A DNA stretch of 64,000 bases from Bryobacteraceae bacterium. Lineage in GTDB: Bacteria > Acidobacteriota > Terriglobia > Bryobacterales > Bryobacteraceae. A model generated the notes under the pieces. It did no database searches. It was not told where the DNA came from and saw only the letters and a list, made by a program, of their open reading frames with translations. Positions 34,248 through 44,058 of this stretch are shown one piece after another. A program made the position numbers and the translations under genes. The first letter of the stretch is position 1. Every line of letters begins with the position of its first letter. The DNA is taken from NCBI GenBank assembly GCA_026002875.1, contig BPGE01000001.1, positions 930,001 through 994,000 on the forward strand. Reading direction: 5' to 3'.

Positions 34248-36392
34248 ATGCTGCAACTGCTGGTCCGTCTGCTGCTGCGTTTGCTGTACCGGCTCGAGGT
34301 GCATGGGCAGCCGCCGCGCAGCGGCCGCGGTCTGGTGATCGCCAACCACCAGTCGTTTCTGGATGCGCCTATCCTGTGGTCGATGCTGCCTCGCGACGCG
34401 CTGTGGCTGGTTCATACGCAGGTAATGGAGCAGTGGGTGTTCCGCTTCCTGCTGAAGGCGGCGGATCACATCGTGATCGACGTCACGAAACCGCTGGGCG
34501 TGAAAGAGGCGATGGCGGCGCTGGAGCGCGGGCGGCAGGTGGTCATCTTTCCCGAAGGCCGTGTCACGGTGACCGGCGCGCTGATGAAGATCTACGACGG
34601 ACCCGCGTTTATCGCGGCGAAGACGGAAGCCCCGGTGACGGTGGCCGTGATCGACGGGGCGGCGCGCGCCCGCGGCTTCACGCGGATGCGCGGCGACTAT
34701 CCGCTGGCGTGGCTGCCGAAGATCCGGGTGACGTGGTTCGAGCCGCAGGTCATCCGCATGCCGGAAGGGCGCACGGGGCGCGAGCGGCGGCGCGCGGCCA
34801 GCGAAGCGATGCGGCGGCTGCTGCAAAGGTCCATGTGCCTGGCGAAGCCGAAGCGGAGCCTGTTTGAAGCCTTTCTGGAAGCTGTGGACGTCTTTGGCCG
34901 CGGCCGCGACATGGTGGAGGACGCGGGCGGTACGCGAATGACCTACGGTCGGCTCCTGCGCGGCGCGCTCGCCCTGGGGCGGCTGACAGCGAAATTCACC
35001 GCCGAGGGCGAGGCTGTGGGCGTTCTGATGCCGAACGCCGCGGCGACGCTCGCTCTCGTGCTGGGACTGATGAGCCGCCGCCGCGTGCCGGCGATGCTGA
35101 ACTTCACGGCGGGGCTCGAGGGAATGCAGAGCGCGATGCGCGCGGCGCAGGTGAAAACCGTGATCACGTCGCGGACGTTCCTCGAGCGGGCGAAGCTCGA
35201 AGAAACGGTCGCGCGGCTGGAAGGCGCGCACGTCGTGCTGCTCGAAGACCTGCGCGCCCGGCTGACGCCTGCCGACAAGCTGTGGCTGCTGCTGTTCGCG
35301 CTGCGTTTCCCGCGCCGGGCTGCGCGGCACGCGGCGCCGGAGGAGCCGGCGGCGGTGCTGTTCACTTCAGGCAGCGAGGGCAAGCCGAAGGGCGTCGTGT
35401 TGAGCCACTGGTCCATTCTGAGCGACATTGAACAGGCGCTGACCGTGCTGGACGTCTCGCCGGCGGACAAGATTTTCTCGGCCATGCCTGTGTTCCACAG
35501 TTTCGGATTGATGGCCGGATTCCTGCTGCCCGTGGTGAGCGGAATTCGCGTTTATCTCTATCCGACGCCGCTGCATTACGCGGTGATTCCGGAGCTGTAC
35601 TACGACCGCGATGCCACGGTGATGTTTGCGACGCCGACGTTTCTCAAGCATTACGCGAAGCGCGCGCATCCATACGACTTCCGGCGGACGCGGCTGCTGG
35701 TGGCCGGCGCGGAGAAGCTGACGGAAGAAGTGGAACAGACCTATTTCGAGAAATTCGGGCAGAAGATTTACGAGGGCTACGGAGCGACGGAGTGTTCGCC
35801 GGTGATCAGCGTCTGCACGCCGATGCGGGCGCGGCGGGGCACGGTGGGCGAGCCGCTGCCTTTGATGGAAGTCCGTCTCGAGCCTGTGGAGGGGCTCGAG
35901 GAAGGCGGGATGCTGCACGTGCGCGGGCCGAATGTGATGCTCGGCTATGTGCGCGAGAGCCGTCCGGGCGTGTTTGAGCCGCCCGAGTCGCGGTTCGGCC
36001 CCGGATGGTACGCGACCGGCGACCTGGCGGTCATCGAAGACGGTTTCATCCGGCTGCTGGGACGGCAGAAGCGCTTCGCGAAAGTGGCCGGCGAAATGAT
36101 TTCCCTCGAACTGCCGGAGCGGATCGCCGGGCGGGCTTCGCCGAAGCATCTGCATGCGGCGGTGGCGCGCCCGGATCCGGCGCGCGGCGAAATGATCGTG
36201 CTGGCTACGGAGGACGCCGCTCTGGCGCGCGAAGCCCTGCAGGCGGCGGCGCGCGAAATGGGCGCGCCGGAGCTGGCTTTGCCGCGCCGCATCGTCGCCG
36301 TGGAGAAACTGCCCCTGCTCGGAACCGGCAAGCTGGATTACCCGAAGATCGCCGCAATGGTGGAGGAGCGTCTTGGCGGAAGCAGGAGCTGA
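34248..36392 (+). CDS. Bifunctional acyltransferase / acyl-ACP synthetase (Aas-like)
   Basis: 714 residues from an ATG preceded by GAGGAG. Residues 1-190 are a PlsC-type acyltransferase with LVIANHQSFLDAPILW (the HX4D motif) and VVIFPEGRVTVTGAL. Residues 200-714 are an AMP-binding synthetase: VLFTSGSEGKPKGVVLS (P-loop), YEGYGATECSPVISVCTP, GWYATGDLAVIEDGFI and a C-terminal GTGKLDYPK Lys. The same order and length (719) occur in E. coli Aas, which re-acylates 2-acyl-lysophosphatidylethanolamine using acyl-ACP. Membrane phospholipid repair is the expected role. An MFS gene overlaps its end, as in the common aas-lplT type pairing. Confidence 0.92.
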   Translation: MLQLLVRLLLRLLYRLEVHGQPPRSGRGLVIANHQSFLDAPILWSMLPRDALWLVHTQVMEQWVFRFLLKAADHIVIDVTKPLGVKEAMAALERGRQVVIFPEGRVTVTGALMKIYDGPAFIAAKTEAPVTVAVIDGAARARGFTRMRGDYPLAWLPKIRVTWFEPQVIRMPEGRTGRERRRAASEAMRRLLQRSMCLAKPKRSLFEAFLEAVDVFGRGRDMVEDAGGTRMTYGRLLRGALALGRLTAKFTAEGEAVGVLMPNAAATLALVLGLMSRRRVPAMLNFTAGLEGMQSAMRAAQVKTVITSRTFLERAKLEETVARLEGAHVVLLEDLRARLTPADKLWLLLFALRFPRRAARHAAPEEPAAVLFTSGSEGKPKGVVLSHWSILSDIEQALTVLDVSPADKIFSAMPVFHSFGLMAGFLLPVVSGIRVYLYPTPLHYAVIPELYYDRDATVMFATPTFLKHYAKRAHPYDFRRTRLLVAGAEKLTEEVEQTYFEKFGQKIYEGYGATECSPVISVCTPMRARRGTVGEPLPLMEVRLEPVEGLEEGGMLHVRGPNVMLGYVRESRPGVFEPPESRFGPGWYATGDLAVIEDGFIRLLGRQKRFAKVAGEMISLELPERIAGRASPKHLHAAVARPDPARGEMIVLATEDAALAREALQAAAREMGAPELALPRRIVAVEKLPLLGTGKLDYPKIAAMVEERLGGSRS

Positions 36393-37692
36393 GCCGCAAT
36401 ACAGCCCGCGCGAACAGCGCGCCTGGTACTTCTACGATTTCGCCAACTCGGCGTTTTCCTCGACGGTCGTCACGCTGTTCCTGGGACCGTATCTGACGGC
36501 TCTGGCCAAGGCGGCGGCGGATGCCGGCGGCATGGTGCGACCCCTGGGCATCCCCGTGGACGCGCGCAGTTACTGGAGCTACCTGATCTCGATCTCCGTG
36601 CTGAGCCAGGTCGCCGTGCTGCCCGTCGTCGGCGCCGTAGCCGACGCAAGTCCGAACAAGAAGCGCGTGCTCGGCGTGCTGGCTTACACGGGCGCGGCGG
36701 CGACGATTGCGATGTTCGCGTTGAGCGACGGAATGTACCTGTTGGGGGGAGCGCTGTTCCTGCTGGCGAACCTGGCGTTCGGGGCGTCGATCGTGGTGTA
36801 CAACAGCTTTCTGAACGACATCGCGCCGCCGGAGCAAAGGGACGCGGTGTCGAGCAGGGGCTGGGGAATCGGATATCTGGGGGGCGGGATTCTGCTGGGG
36901 CTGAATCTGCTGCTCTATCAGCAGGCGCCGCGGCTCGGGCTCGACGAAGCGATGGCTGTGCGGATCAGCCTGGGTTCGGCGGGGGCGTGGTGGGCGTTTT
37001 TCACGGTGATTCCGATGATGGGCCTGCGGGCGCGCGGCGCGGCCCATCCGCAGCAGCAGGCCGTCTGGAAAGAGGGCTTCACGCAGCTCGGCCGCACTGT
37101 CCGGAGCCTGATGCGGTACCGTCAGGCGCTCCTGTTCCTGGCCGCGTATCTTTTGTACAACGATGCGATTCAGGCGGTCATCACGTTATCGGGCCAGTTC
37201 GGCGCCGATCATCTGAAGATGCCGATGAGCGAGCTGACGATGGCCATCCTGATGGTGCAGTTCGTGGCGTTTCTCGGAGCGATGGGAATTCAGAAAATTG
37301 CGGAGCTCCTCGGCGCCTACCGGACGGTTATGGGGAGCCTGTTCGTCTGGACGGCGCTCATATGCGGCGTCTTTTTCATCCGGAGCTCGCGCGACTTCTT
37401 CATCGCGGCTGCTCTGGTCGCCCTGATCATGGGCGGCACGCAGGCGCTGAGCCGGTCGCTGTTCTCCATCATGATTCCGAAAGGCAAAGAAGCCGAATAT
37501 TTCGCGCTGTACGAGATCAGCGACAAGGGCACGAGCTGGCTGGCGCCCCTGATATTCGGCCTTGCGCTGCAGTTTACGGGCAGCTATGAGTGGGCGGTGG
37601 CCAGCCTGATCGTCTTCTTCGTGGCGGGCATCCTCGTGCTCGGCCGGGTGGACGTGCAGCGCGGCATGCAGGAGGCGGAAGCACGGCAATGA
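36373..37692 (+). CDS. MFS permease of the UMF1/Atg22 family
   Basis: 439 residues with about 12 membrane helices. The N-terminal EQRAWYFYDFANSAFSSTVV is the Atg22/UMF1 signature. The start is TTG at 36373, inside the aas 3' end by 20 bp, with GAGGAG upstream. In enterobacteria aas is fused or paired with the lysophospholipid flippase LplT. This MFS member is not clearly LplT, but its tight coupling suggests transport of a lipid-related substrate, which is inference. The 3' end overlaps the next gene as ATGA. Confidence 0.85.
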   Translation: MAEAGAEPQYSPREQRAWYFYDFANSAFSSTVVTLFLGPYLTALAKAAADAGGMVRPLGIPVDARSYWSYLISISVLSQVAVLPVVGAVADASPNKKRVLGVLAYTGAAATIAMFALSDGMYLLGGALFLLANLAFGASIVVYNSFLNDIAPPEQRDAVSSRGWGIGYLGGGILLGLNLLLYQQAPRLGLDEAMAVRISLGSAGAWWAFFTVIPMMGLRARGAAHPQQQAVWKEGFTQLGRTVRSLMRYRQALLFLAAYLLYNDAIQAVITLSGQFGADHLKMPMSELTMAILMVQFVAFLGAMGIQKIAELLGAYRTVMGSLFVWTALICGVFFIRSSRDFFIAAALVALIMGGTQALSRSLFSIMIPKGKEAEYFALYEISDKGTSWLAPLIFGLALQFTGSYEWAVASLIVFFVAGILVLGRVDVQRGMQEAEARQ

Positions 37693-38756
37693 AGGTTCAG
37701 GCGTACCACGGCGGGGCGTCGTTCGAGGCGATCGGAGTGGACCTGACGCACCTCGAACGCGCCGGCGAGGTCATCACGGCAGACGTGCTGGACGCCTGGT
37801 TCGATCCGGCGCCGGAGGTGCTGGCGGCGCTGCGGGAGCACCTGGCGTTTCTGCTGAAGAGCTCGCCGCCGAGCCACGCGGAAGGCTTCGTCGAAGAAGT
37901 GGCGCGGCGGCGCGGCGTGCCGCCGGAGAGCGTGCTGCCCGGCGCCGGCTCTTCCAGCCTGCTGTTCGCATGCCTGCCGAGAATGCTGGAAGCAGGGCGT
38001 CCTGTGGCCGTGCTGGACCCGATGTACAGCGAGTACGAGCATATCGCCGGCGCGCTGCTCGGCTGCCCGCTGCTGCGCGCCGGGCTGCGCGAGGAAGACG
38101 GGTTCGCCGTCCGGACGGAGACGCTCATTGATCTGATCCGGCGGGAACGGCCTCAGGCTGTGCTGCTCGTCAACCCGAACAATCCTACGGGGCGGTGCTG
38201 GCCGAGGGAGGAAGTTCTGGAATTCGTGACAGCCGTGGGTTCCGGCACGCTGGTCGTGGTGGATGAAACGTATCTCGAGTTCGCCGGCGAAGGACTGTCT
38301 CTTGAGCCGGAGGCGGCGCGGCGGCGGAACCTGGCCGTCGTCAAGTCCATGTCCAAGGTCTATGCGCTGAGCGGCGCGCGCGTCGGCTACATGGTTCTTC
38401 ATCCGGAAACGGCTGAAGAGATGTCGAAGTGGCTGCCGCCCTGGCCCGTCGGGCTGCTGTCGCAGGCAGCGGCGATGGAGGCGCTGCGGCATCCGGAATA
38501 CTACCGGCGGCGCTACGAAGAAACGCGCTCGTTGCGCGAGGAGTTCCGGCAGGCGCTGGCGGGCCTGAACCCGCTGCCTTCCTGCACGAACTACTTCCTG
38601 ATCCGGCCGCCGCAGCCTGCGGAACTGGCCGCGCGGCTCCGCGCCCGCAGCATCTTTGTCCGGGAGTTTTTCTCCGGAGTCCTGGCCGGAAAATATCTCC
38701 GTGTGACGGTCAGATCGAGAGAAGAAAACCTGCGGATGATCGGCGCCATGGGGTGA
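37689..38756 (+). CDS. HisC-family class I/II aminotransferase
   Basis: 355 residues. It has the fold type I elements VLLVNPNNPTGRCW, VVVDETYLEFAG and the PLP Lys in VVKSMSKVYALSGARVGY, ending with an Arg in LRVTVRSREEN that binds the substrate carboxylate. It is shorter and more divergent than biosynthetic HisC and could be CobD-like or another specialised transaminase. Start ATG overlaps the MFS stop (ATGA); the end overlaps the GNAT start (GTGA). The four genes from 34248 to 39307 therefore look like a single coupled operon. Confidence 0.85.
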   Translation: MKVQAYHGGASFEAIGVDLTHLERAGEVITADVLDAWFDPAPEVLAALREHLAFLLKSSPPSHAEGFVEEVARRRGVPPESVLPGAGSSSLLFACLPRMLEAGRPVAVLDPMYSEYEHIAGALLGCPLLRAGLREEDGFAVRTETLIDLIRRERPQAVLLVNPNNPTGRCWPREEVLEFVTAVGSGTLVVVDETYLEFAGEGLSLEPEAARRRNLAVVKSMSKVYALSGARVGYMVLHPETAEEMSKWLPPWPVGLLSQAAAMEALRHPEYYRRRYEETRSLREEFRQALAGLNPLPSCTNYFLIRPPQPAELAARLRARSIFVREFFSGVLAGKYLRVTVRSREENLRMIGAMG

Positions 38757-39307
38757 AATTCGCCTACCGGGCCGCGGAATCACCGGAGGATTTCGACAGA
38801 ATCCGGCAGCTGAACCACGCAGCTTTCGCCGAAGAGCTGGGCCAGCACGAGCGGCGCGCGGACGGGCGCCTGACCGACCGGTTCGAGGCGAAGAGCCGCT
38901 TTCTGCTGGCGCTCGACGGCGACCGGCTGGCCGCGATGGTCTGCTGGTCGATGGAGCGGCCGTTTTCCGTCGAGTCGCGGCTCGGCGATCCGCACGTGCT
39001 GGACGCTCTGCCTCAGCCGCTGTGCGAGGTCCGGCTGCTGGCCATTGCGCGGGACTACCGGCATACAACGGTGTTCGCCGGATTGCTGGCGAAGCTGCTG
39101 GAAGAGGTGAGACAGGCAGGCGCGGCCACACTGTTGATCAGCGGGTTCGAAGAGCGCGCCGGGATGTACGGGAAAATGGGCTTCCGCGCGCTGGGTCCGG
39201 CCGTGCCGCAGGGTGCGGCGCGGTTTGTGCCGATGGCCTTGCGGCTGGACGAGCTTCCGGAGCGGATCGCGCACGAGGCGGCGCGCGTTCAGCGGCGGAT
39301 TTCCTGA
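38753..39307 (+). CDS. GNAT-family N-acetyltransferase
   Basis: 184 residues from a GTG in GTGA overlapping the aminotransferase stop. It has a GNAT-like core: LLALDGDRLAAMVCWSM (beta strands), CEVRLLAIARDYRHTTVFAG where the acetyl-CoA loop lies, and LLISGFEERAGMYGKMGFRA, typical of the last helix and strand. The canonical Q/RxxGxG/A loop is weak. Substrate unknown. The last 19 bp overlap the end of the convergent ABC transporter gene. Confidence 0.78.
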   Translation: MKFAYRAAESPEDFDRIRQLNHAAFAEELGQHERRADGRLTDRFEAKSRFLLALDGDRLAAMVCWSMERPFSVESRLGDPHVLDALPQPLCEVRLLAIARDYRHTTVFAGLLAKLLEEVRQAGAATLLISGFEERAGMYGKMGFRALGPAVPQGAARFVPMALRLDELPERIAHEAARVQRRIS

Positions 39308-41106
39308 TCCCTGTACTGCAGCTGGTAGAGCTTCCAGTAAATGCCGCGGCGGGCGAGCAACTCCTGGTGCGTGCCTGTCTCGCGCAGCTGCCCCTTGTGC
39401 ATGACGAAGATGCGGTGCGCGCGCTGGATGGTGGACAGTCGGTGGGCGATGATGATGGACGTCCGGCCCTCCACCATCGCCTCGAGCGCCTCGCGGACCT
39501 TGAGTTCCGTCTCCGTGTCCACGCTCGATGTCGCCTCGTCGAGGATCAGATACAGAGGATCGTGGGCCAGCGCGCGGGCGAAGCTGATGAGCTGTTTCTG
39601 GCCCGTGGACAGTCCGGCGCCGCGCTCGCGGACCGGATGGTCGAAGCGGCTGGGCAGCTCTTCGATGAAGTCGAGGAGGTTGACCTGTTCGGCGGCCATC
39701 TCGATGGCGTCTTCGGTGACGTGGGCCGAACCGAGGCGGATGTTGTCCGCGATGGTGCCCGTGAACAGCGTCGGGTCCTGCAGCACGACGCCGAACCGGC
39801 GGCGGAGTTCGCGCGGGTCGAACTCGCGGATGTCCACGCCGCCGATGCGGATCGAGCCGCGCTGAACGTCGTAGAACCGCAGCAGCAGGTTGGTCAGCGT
39901 CGTCTTGCCGGCGCCGGTATGGCCGACCACGGCGATCACTTCGCCGGGCTGGATGGTGAACGAAACGCCGCGCAGAACCCAGTCCTCGTCCTTGTAGGCG
40001 AACCAGACGTCATCGAACTCGATCGGCGCGATGGATTCCGGAAACGGGCGGGGGCGCGGAGGCGGCAGAATGCGGGGCTGCGTGTCGAGCAGCTCGAAGA
40101 TGCGCTCGGCGGCGGCGAGGGCTGTCTGAAGGATGTTGTAACGCTCGCTGAGATCCTGAATGGGCCGGAAGAGCCGCATCGCGTACTGGAAAAACGCAAT
40201 CAGGATGCCGAGCGAGAGCGCATTCTGGCGGACCTGCCAACCGCCGGCGACAAGCAGCGAGGCGACGGTCAGCACGCTGACGAATTCGATGGACGGATAG
40301 AACCAGCCGTAGGCGCGGATCGAGTCGAAGTAGGCGTCGCGGTGGGCGGCGTTGACGGCGGCGAAATCGCGCGCCGCGCGGGTCTCGCGGTTGTACAGCT
40401 GCAGGACGGCGATGCCGGAGACGTGTTCCTGAAGGAAGCTGTTGATCCGGGCGACGGCGGCGCGGATGCGGCGGTTGCTGGCGGCGACGGCGCGGCGGAA
40501 GAGGATGGTGACAAGGAACACGAGCGGCAGGGCCGCGAGCATCAGCAGCGTCAGCGCGGGGCTGAGCCGGAACATGGCCCCGAGGATGAACAGCACGACC
40601 AGAGCGTCGCCCAGCAGCGAGACCAGCCCGGAGGCGAACAGCTCGTTGAGAGCGTCCACGTCGCTGGTGACGCGCGTCACGAGCCGCCCGACGGGGTTCG
40701 TGTCGAAGAAGCGCAGATCCAGCCGGTGCAGGTGATCCAGGATGCGCCGGCGCAGCGAGAACATCGCCTGCTGCCCGGTCCACTGCATGACCAGCTGCTG
40801 GGAAAAATCGAGCAGCAGTCCGGCGGCGAGGATGCCGAAGTACAGCAGGCTGACGCTGGCGATGCCCGCGATCGGCTCGGACGGAAGGCGCTGTTCAAGC
40901 CACGGGAGCGTCGTCGTTGGCGCCGGCGCCAGGTAGCGGTCGATGGCGATTTTCGTCAGCAGCGGAGACAGAATCTGCAGGACGCTGTTGACCAGCAGGC
41001 AGGCGAGCGCCAGCAGAACAAACGGCCAGTAAGGAAGCACGAGAGCCAGCAGGCGGCGCGTCAGGCGGGGATCGAAGGAACGGGAGAGCGAGACCTCTTC
41101 CTGCAC
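39289..41106 (-). CDS. ABC exporter, fused permease and ATPase (MsbA/MdlB type)
   Basis: 605 residues. Six membrane helices lie in the first 330 residues, with the intracellular-loop motif FFDTNPVGRLVTRVTSDVDA. The ATPase follows, with Walker A VVGHTGAGKTTLTNLL, signature GLSTGQKQLISFARALAHDP, Walker B PLYLILDEATSSVDTETEL and the H-loop IIIAHRLSTI. It is a half-transporter that must dimerise, either with itself or with a partner elsewhere. Substrate cannot be told; lipid or drug export is usual for the group. Single gene, convergent with the GNAT gene. Confidence 0.92.
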   Translation of the reverse strand: MQEEVSLSRSFDPRLTRRLLALVLPYWPFVLLALACLLVNSVLQILSPLLTKIAIDRYLAPAPTTTLPWLEQRLPSEPIAGIASVSLLYFGILAAGLLLDFSQQLVMQWTGQQAMFSLRRRILDHLHRLDLRFFDTNPVGRLVTRVTSDVDALNELFASGLVSLLGDALVVLFILGAMFRLSPALTLLMLAALPLVFLVTILFRRAVAASNRRIRAAVARINSFLQEHVSGIAVLQLYNRETRAARDFAAVNAAHRDAYFDSIRAYGWFYPSIEFVSVLTVASLLVAGGWQVRQNALSLGILIAFFQYAMRLFRPIQDLSERYNILQTALAAAERIFELLDTQPRILPPPRPRPFPESIAPIEFDDVWFAYKDEDWVLRGVSFTIQPGEVIAVVGHTGAGKTTLTNLLLRFYDVQRGSIRIGGVDIREFDPRELRRRFGVVLQDPTLFTGTIADNIRLGSAHVTEDAIEMAAEQVNLLDFIEELPSRFDHPVRERGAGLSTGQKQLISFARALAHDPLYLILDEATSSVDTETELKVREALEAMVEGRTSIIIAHRLSTIQRAHRIFVMHKGQLRETGTHQELLARRGIYWKLYQLQYRDQEIRR

Positions 41107-41206
41107 TCAGCATTCAGTGTAGCGGTTCAGGAGGCGGATTCGCGGGCCGGACGGTACAATGGAAGATTGCGCCGGCCGCGCGGAGCGCGCCTGCGCCCTC
41201 TCCTGC

Positions 41207-42100
41207 ATGAACGAAGTACTGAACGGAGCCGTCGTCGTCGACAAGCCGGCCGGGTGGACGTCGCACGACGTGGTCAATAAAGTCCGCCGCATTTTCGGAA
41301 CCAAGAAAGTCGGCCACCTGGGCACGCTGGATCCTCCGGCGACAGGCGTGCTGCCGCTGCTGATCAACCGCGCCACCCGCCTGGCGCAGTTCTTCAGCGC
41401 GGGGCAGAAGGAATATGTCGGCGTCATCCGCTTCGGCCACGCCACGACGACCTACGATGCCGATGGCGAGCCGCTTGGCGAAGACCTGCCGCCGGAGCTG
41501 ACCTGGGAGGACGTCGAACGCGCGCTGAAGCCTTTCCGCGGCACGTTCCTGCAGACGCCTCCGCCGGTTTCGGCGAAGAAGATCGGCGGCCGGCCGGCGT
41601 ATCAGCTCGCCCGGAAAAACGTGGAGTTCGAGCTGAAGCCCGTGGAAGTGACCGTCTATGCGGTGGAGATCCTGGGCGTGGAAGGCTGCCGGCTGAAGCT
41701 GAAGGTGCGGTGCAGCCCCGGAACCTACCTGCGGGCGATCGCGCACGAGGCTGGGCGCATTCTGGGCTGCGGCGCGTTTCTCGAGTCGTTGCGGAGAACC
41801 GTTTCCGGGCCGTTCGCCGAGCGGCAGGCGCGCACGCTTGAGGAGCTGGAACGGCTCGCCGAAGAGGGGCGGCTGAAAGAAGCGCTCGTGCCGGCGTCGG
41901 AACTGCTGCCCGAGTTTCCGGCGCAGGTGGTGGACACGATCACCGAGACGCAGATCCGGCAGGGGCGCGACTTCCGCGTGTCGCCCTTCCGCGGGGCGGG
42001 CGGCGCGAAATACGTGAAAGCCGTCAATGGCCGCGGCGAGCTGGTGGCGATCGGCGAGGCGGCGATGCCGAACATCTACCACCCCGTCGTCGTGCTGTAG
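41207..42100 (+). CDS. truB: tRNA pseudouridine(55) synthase TruB
   Basis: 297 residues from the ATG at 41207 (MNEVLNGAVVVDKPAGWTSH). The upstream extension to 41159 is not conserved-looking. The catalytic Asp is in KVGHLGTLDPPATGVLPLL, with Tyr in the AGQKEYVGVIRFG strand, SAKKIGGRPAYQLAR, and RCSPGTYLRAIAHEAG. It makes pseudouridine 55 in the T-loop of tRNAs. The C-terminal PUA-like part is the short bacterial type. In many bacteria truB follows rbfA/nusA, but not here. Convergent with fhs, 21 bp between stops. Confidence 0.95.
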   Translation: MNEVLNGAVVVDKPAGWTSHDVVNKVRRIFGTKKVGHLGTLDPPATGVLPLLINRATRLAQFFSAGQKEYVGVIRFGHATTTYDADGEPLGEDLPPELTWEDVERALKPFRGTFLQTPPPVSAKKIGGRPAYQLARKNVEFELKPVEVTVYAVEILGVEGCRLKLKVRCSPGTYLRAIAHEAGRILGCGAFLESLRRTVSGPFAERQARTLEELERLAEEGRLKEALVPASELLPEFPAQVVDTITETQIRQGRDFRVSPFRGAGGAKYVKAVNGRGELVAIGEAAMPNIYHPVVVL

Positions 42101-42121
42101 TCTTCCCGCGGATCCGTCCGT

Positions 42122-43744
42122 TCATCGCAGGCCGATGATCTGGCCGTCCGCATCGACATCCATGCGCACGGCCTGCGGCTCGCGGCCGAGTCCGGGCATG
42201 CGCATCATGTTGCCGGCGATGACGACCACGAAGCCGGCCCCGGCGGCAAGGTCGGCGTCGGTGATGGTGAGAGTCCAGCCCGTGGGCGCGCCGTAAATCT
42301 TCGGATTATCGGTGAAAGACGACTGGGTTTTCGCCATGCAGACGGGCAGATGCCCGAACCCGGCCGCCGTAAACCGTTCGAGTTTTTTCTTCGCCTTGCT
42401 CTCGATATAGACGGCCGCCGCGCCGTAAATCTCGCGGGCCACGGTCTCGATTTTCGTGCGCAGGCTGACTTCCGGCTTGTAGAGCGGTTCGGGCGCGGCC
42501 GTGCGGTTTTCCAGCAGGTCCAGCACCGCCTCGGCGAGCTCGATGGCGCCGTCGCCTCCGCGCGAGAAGGCCTCGACGGGCGCGGCGGGGATGTCGCGTT
42601 CGCTGGCGAACAGGCGGATCTCGCGGATCAGGTCGTCGGTGTCGTCGGGGAACCGGTTGATGGCGATGACGACGGGGACGTGGAATTTCTGGAGATTGTC
42701 GAGGTGGCGTTCGAGGTTCGACAGGCCGCGGCGCAGGGCGTCGGCCGTGGAAGGGCCTTTCTCTCCGCCGTTGCCCTGGGCGCAGAGGGCGCGGGCGCTG
42801 GCGATCAGAACGGCGGCATCGGGCCGCAGCCCGCTGGACGGCATGACGATGTTGAAGTACTTCTCCGCGCCGAGGTCGGCGCCGAAGCCGGTCTCGTTGA
42901 CGACGTAATCCGCCAGCGCCAGCGCCATGCGCTGGGCGATGACGCTGGAGGTGCCGTGGGCGATGTTGGCGAACGGCCCGGCGTGAACCAGGGCGGGCGC
43001 GCCTTCGGTGGTCTGCACCAGGTTCGGCATGATGGCCTCGTTGAGGAGGACCATCATGGCGCCCGTGGCCCCCAGATCGGCGGCGCGGACAGGCTCGCCT
43101 TTCAGGTTGAGGCCGATGACGATGCGGCCGAGGCGCGCGCGGAGGTCTTCGCGGTCCCGGGCCAGAGCGAGAATGGCCATGACCTCGCTGGCGGCCGTGA
43201 TGACGAACCCGGTCTCGCGCGGAACTCCGTTTGCCTTGCCTCCCAGGCCGACGATGACGTGGCGCAGGGCGCGGTCGTTCATGTCGAGGGCGCGCGGCCA
43301 CGTGATTTCGTCGACATCGATGCCCAGCGGATTGCCGTGATGGAGGTGCGCGTCGATCATCGCCGCCAGCAGGTTGTGCGCGCTGGTGACGGCGTGGAAA
43401 TCGCCGTTGAAGTGGAGATTGATCATCTCGCTGGGGATGACCTGGGAACGGCCTCCGCCCGTGGCGCCGCCTTTCAGGCCGAAGACAGGGCCGAGCGAAG
43501 GCTCGCGCAGAGTGACGGCGGCGCGGCGGCCGAGTTTTTCGAGCGCCTGCGTCAGCCCGATGGACACGACCGTTTTGCCTTCGCCGTGGCTGGTGGGCGT
43601 GATGGCGGTGACGAGAATCAGCCTGCCGCGGCGCTGGGGATTTTCGAGCAGTTCCAGGCGGAGCTTGGCGGTGTATTTGCCGTAATATTCGAGGGCGTCT
43701 TCGGGGATGCCGAGTTTGTCTGCAACAGAGCGGATAAGCAACAT
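42122..43744 (-). CDS. fhs: Formate-tetrahydrofolate ligase
   Basis: 540 residues, ATP-dependent synthesis of 10-formyl-THF from formate and THF in one-carbon metabolism. The P-loop TPTSHGEGKTVVSIGLTQAL is characteristic, followed by LREPSLGPVFGLKGGATGGG and FNGDFHAVTSAHNLLAAMID, and the C-terminal AGNMMRMPGLG. The start at 43744 (MLLIRSVADKLGI) is preferred to the ATG-like codon at 43765. Length is a little below the usual 555-560. Stand-alone gene, complete. Confidence 0.95.
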   Translation of the reverse strand: MLLIRSVADKLGIPEDALEYYGKYTAKLRLELLENPQRRGRLILVTAITPTSHGEGKTVVSIGLTQALEKLGRRAAVTLREPSLGPVFGLKGGATGGGRSQVIPSEMINLHFNGDFHAVTSAHNLLAAMIDAHLHHGNPLGIDVDEITWPRALDMNDRALRHVIVGLGGKANGVPRETGFVITAASEVMAILALARDREDLRARLGRIVIGLNLKGEPVRAADLGATGAMMVLLNEAIMPNLVQTTEGAPALVHAGPFANIAHGTSSVIAQRMALALADYVVNETGFGADLGAEKYFNIVMPSSGLRPDAAVLIASARALCAQGNGGEKGPSTADALRRGLSNLERHLDNLQKFHVPVVIAINRFPDDTDDLIREIRLFASERDIPAAPVEAFSRGGDGAIELAEAVLDLLENRTAAPEPLYKPEVSLRTKIETVAREIYGAAAVYIESKAKKKLERFTAAGFGHLPVCMAKTQSSFTDNPKIYGAPTGWTLTITDADLAAGAGFVVVIAGNMMRMPGLGREPQAVRMDVDADGQIIGLR

Positions 43745-44058
43745 GGCCGGGCCTCCGCCAGTCATGCTATCCGAACCGCATGTCGAAAGGAAAACCCCCG
43801 CAGCGCGTCAGCGCCGCCCGGCGGGACGCCCGCTGCCGGTTCCGGTCACCGGCGCCAGAAGGCCACTGCACCGCCCCCGCGGGAAGAGCACGATGACGAA
43901 ACCCGGCTGACTTCCGGGCGGGAATTCCGTGACAACATCCGGAATTCGATCCCTCCGGCCGCGGTTCCGTGAGAAAATCGAGTGTCAGCGCCTCCCGCGA
44001 TCAGACTGGAGAAAAATGCGCCTGCCATCCGAGTGCGAAACAATGCCGGGGAGGAAGA
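43745..44058. other. Intergenic region between fhs and the accessory cluster
   Basis: About 310 bp with no gene. It is very GC-rich with several short inverted repeats (for example around GGAATTCCG at 43922) but no clear terminator or promoter pair I would defend. Confidence 0.35.
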
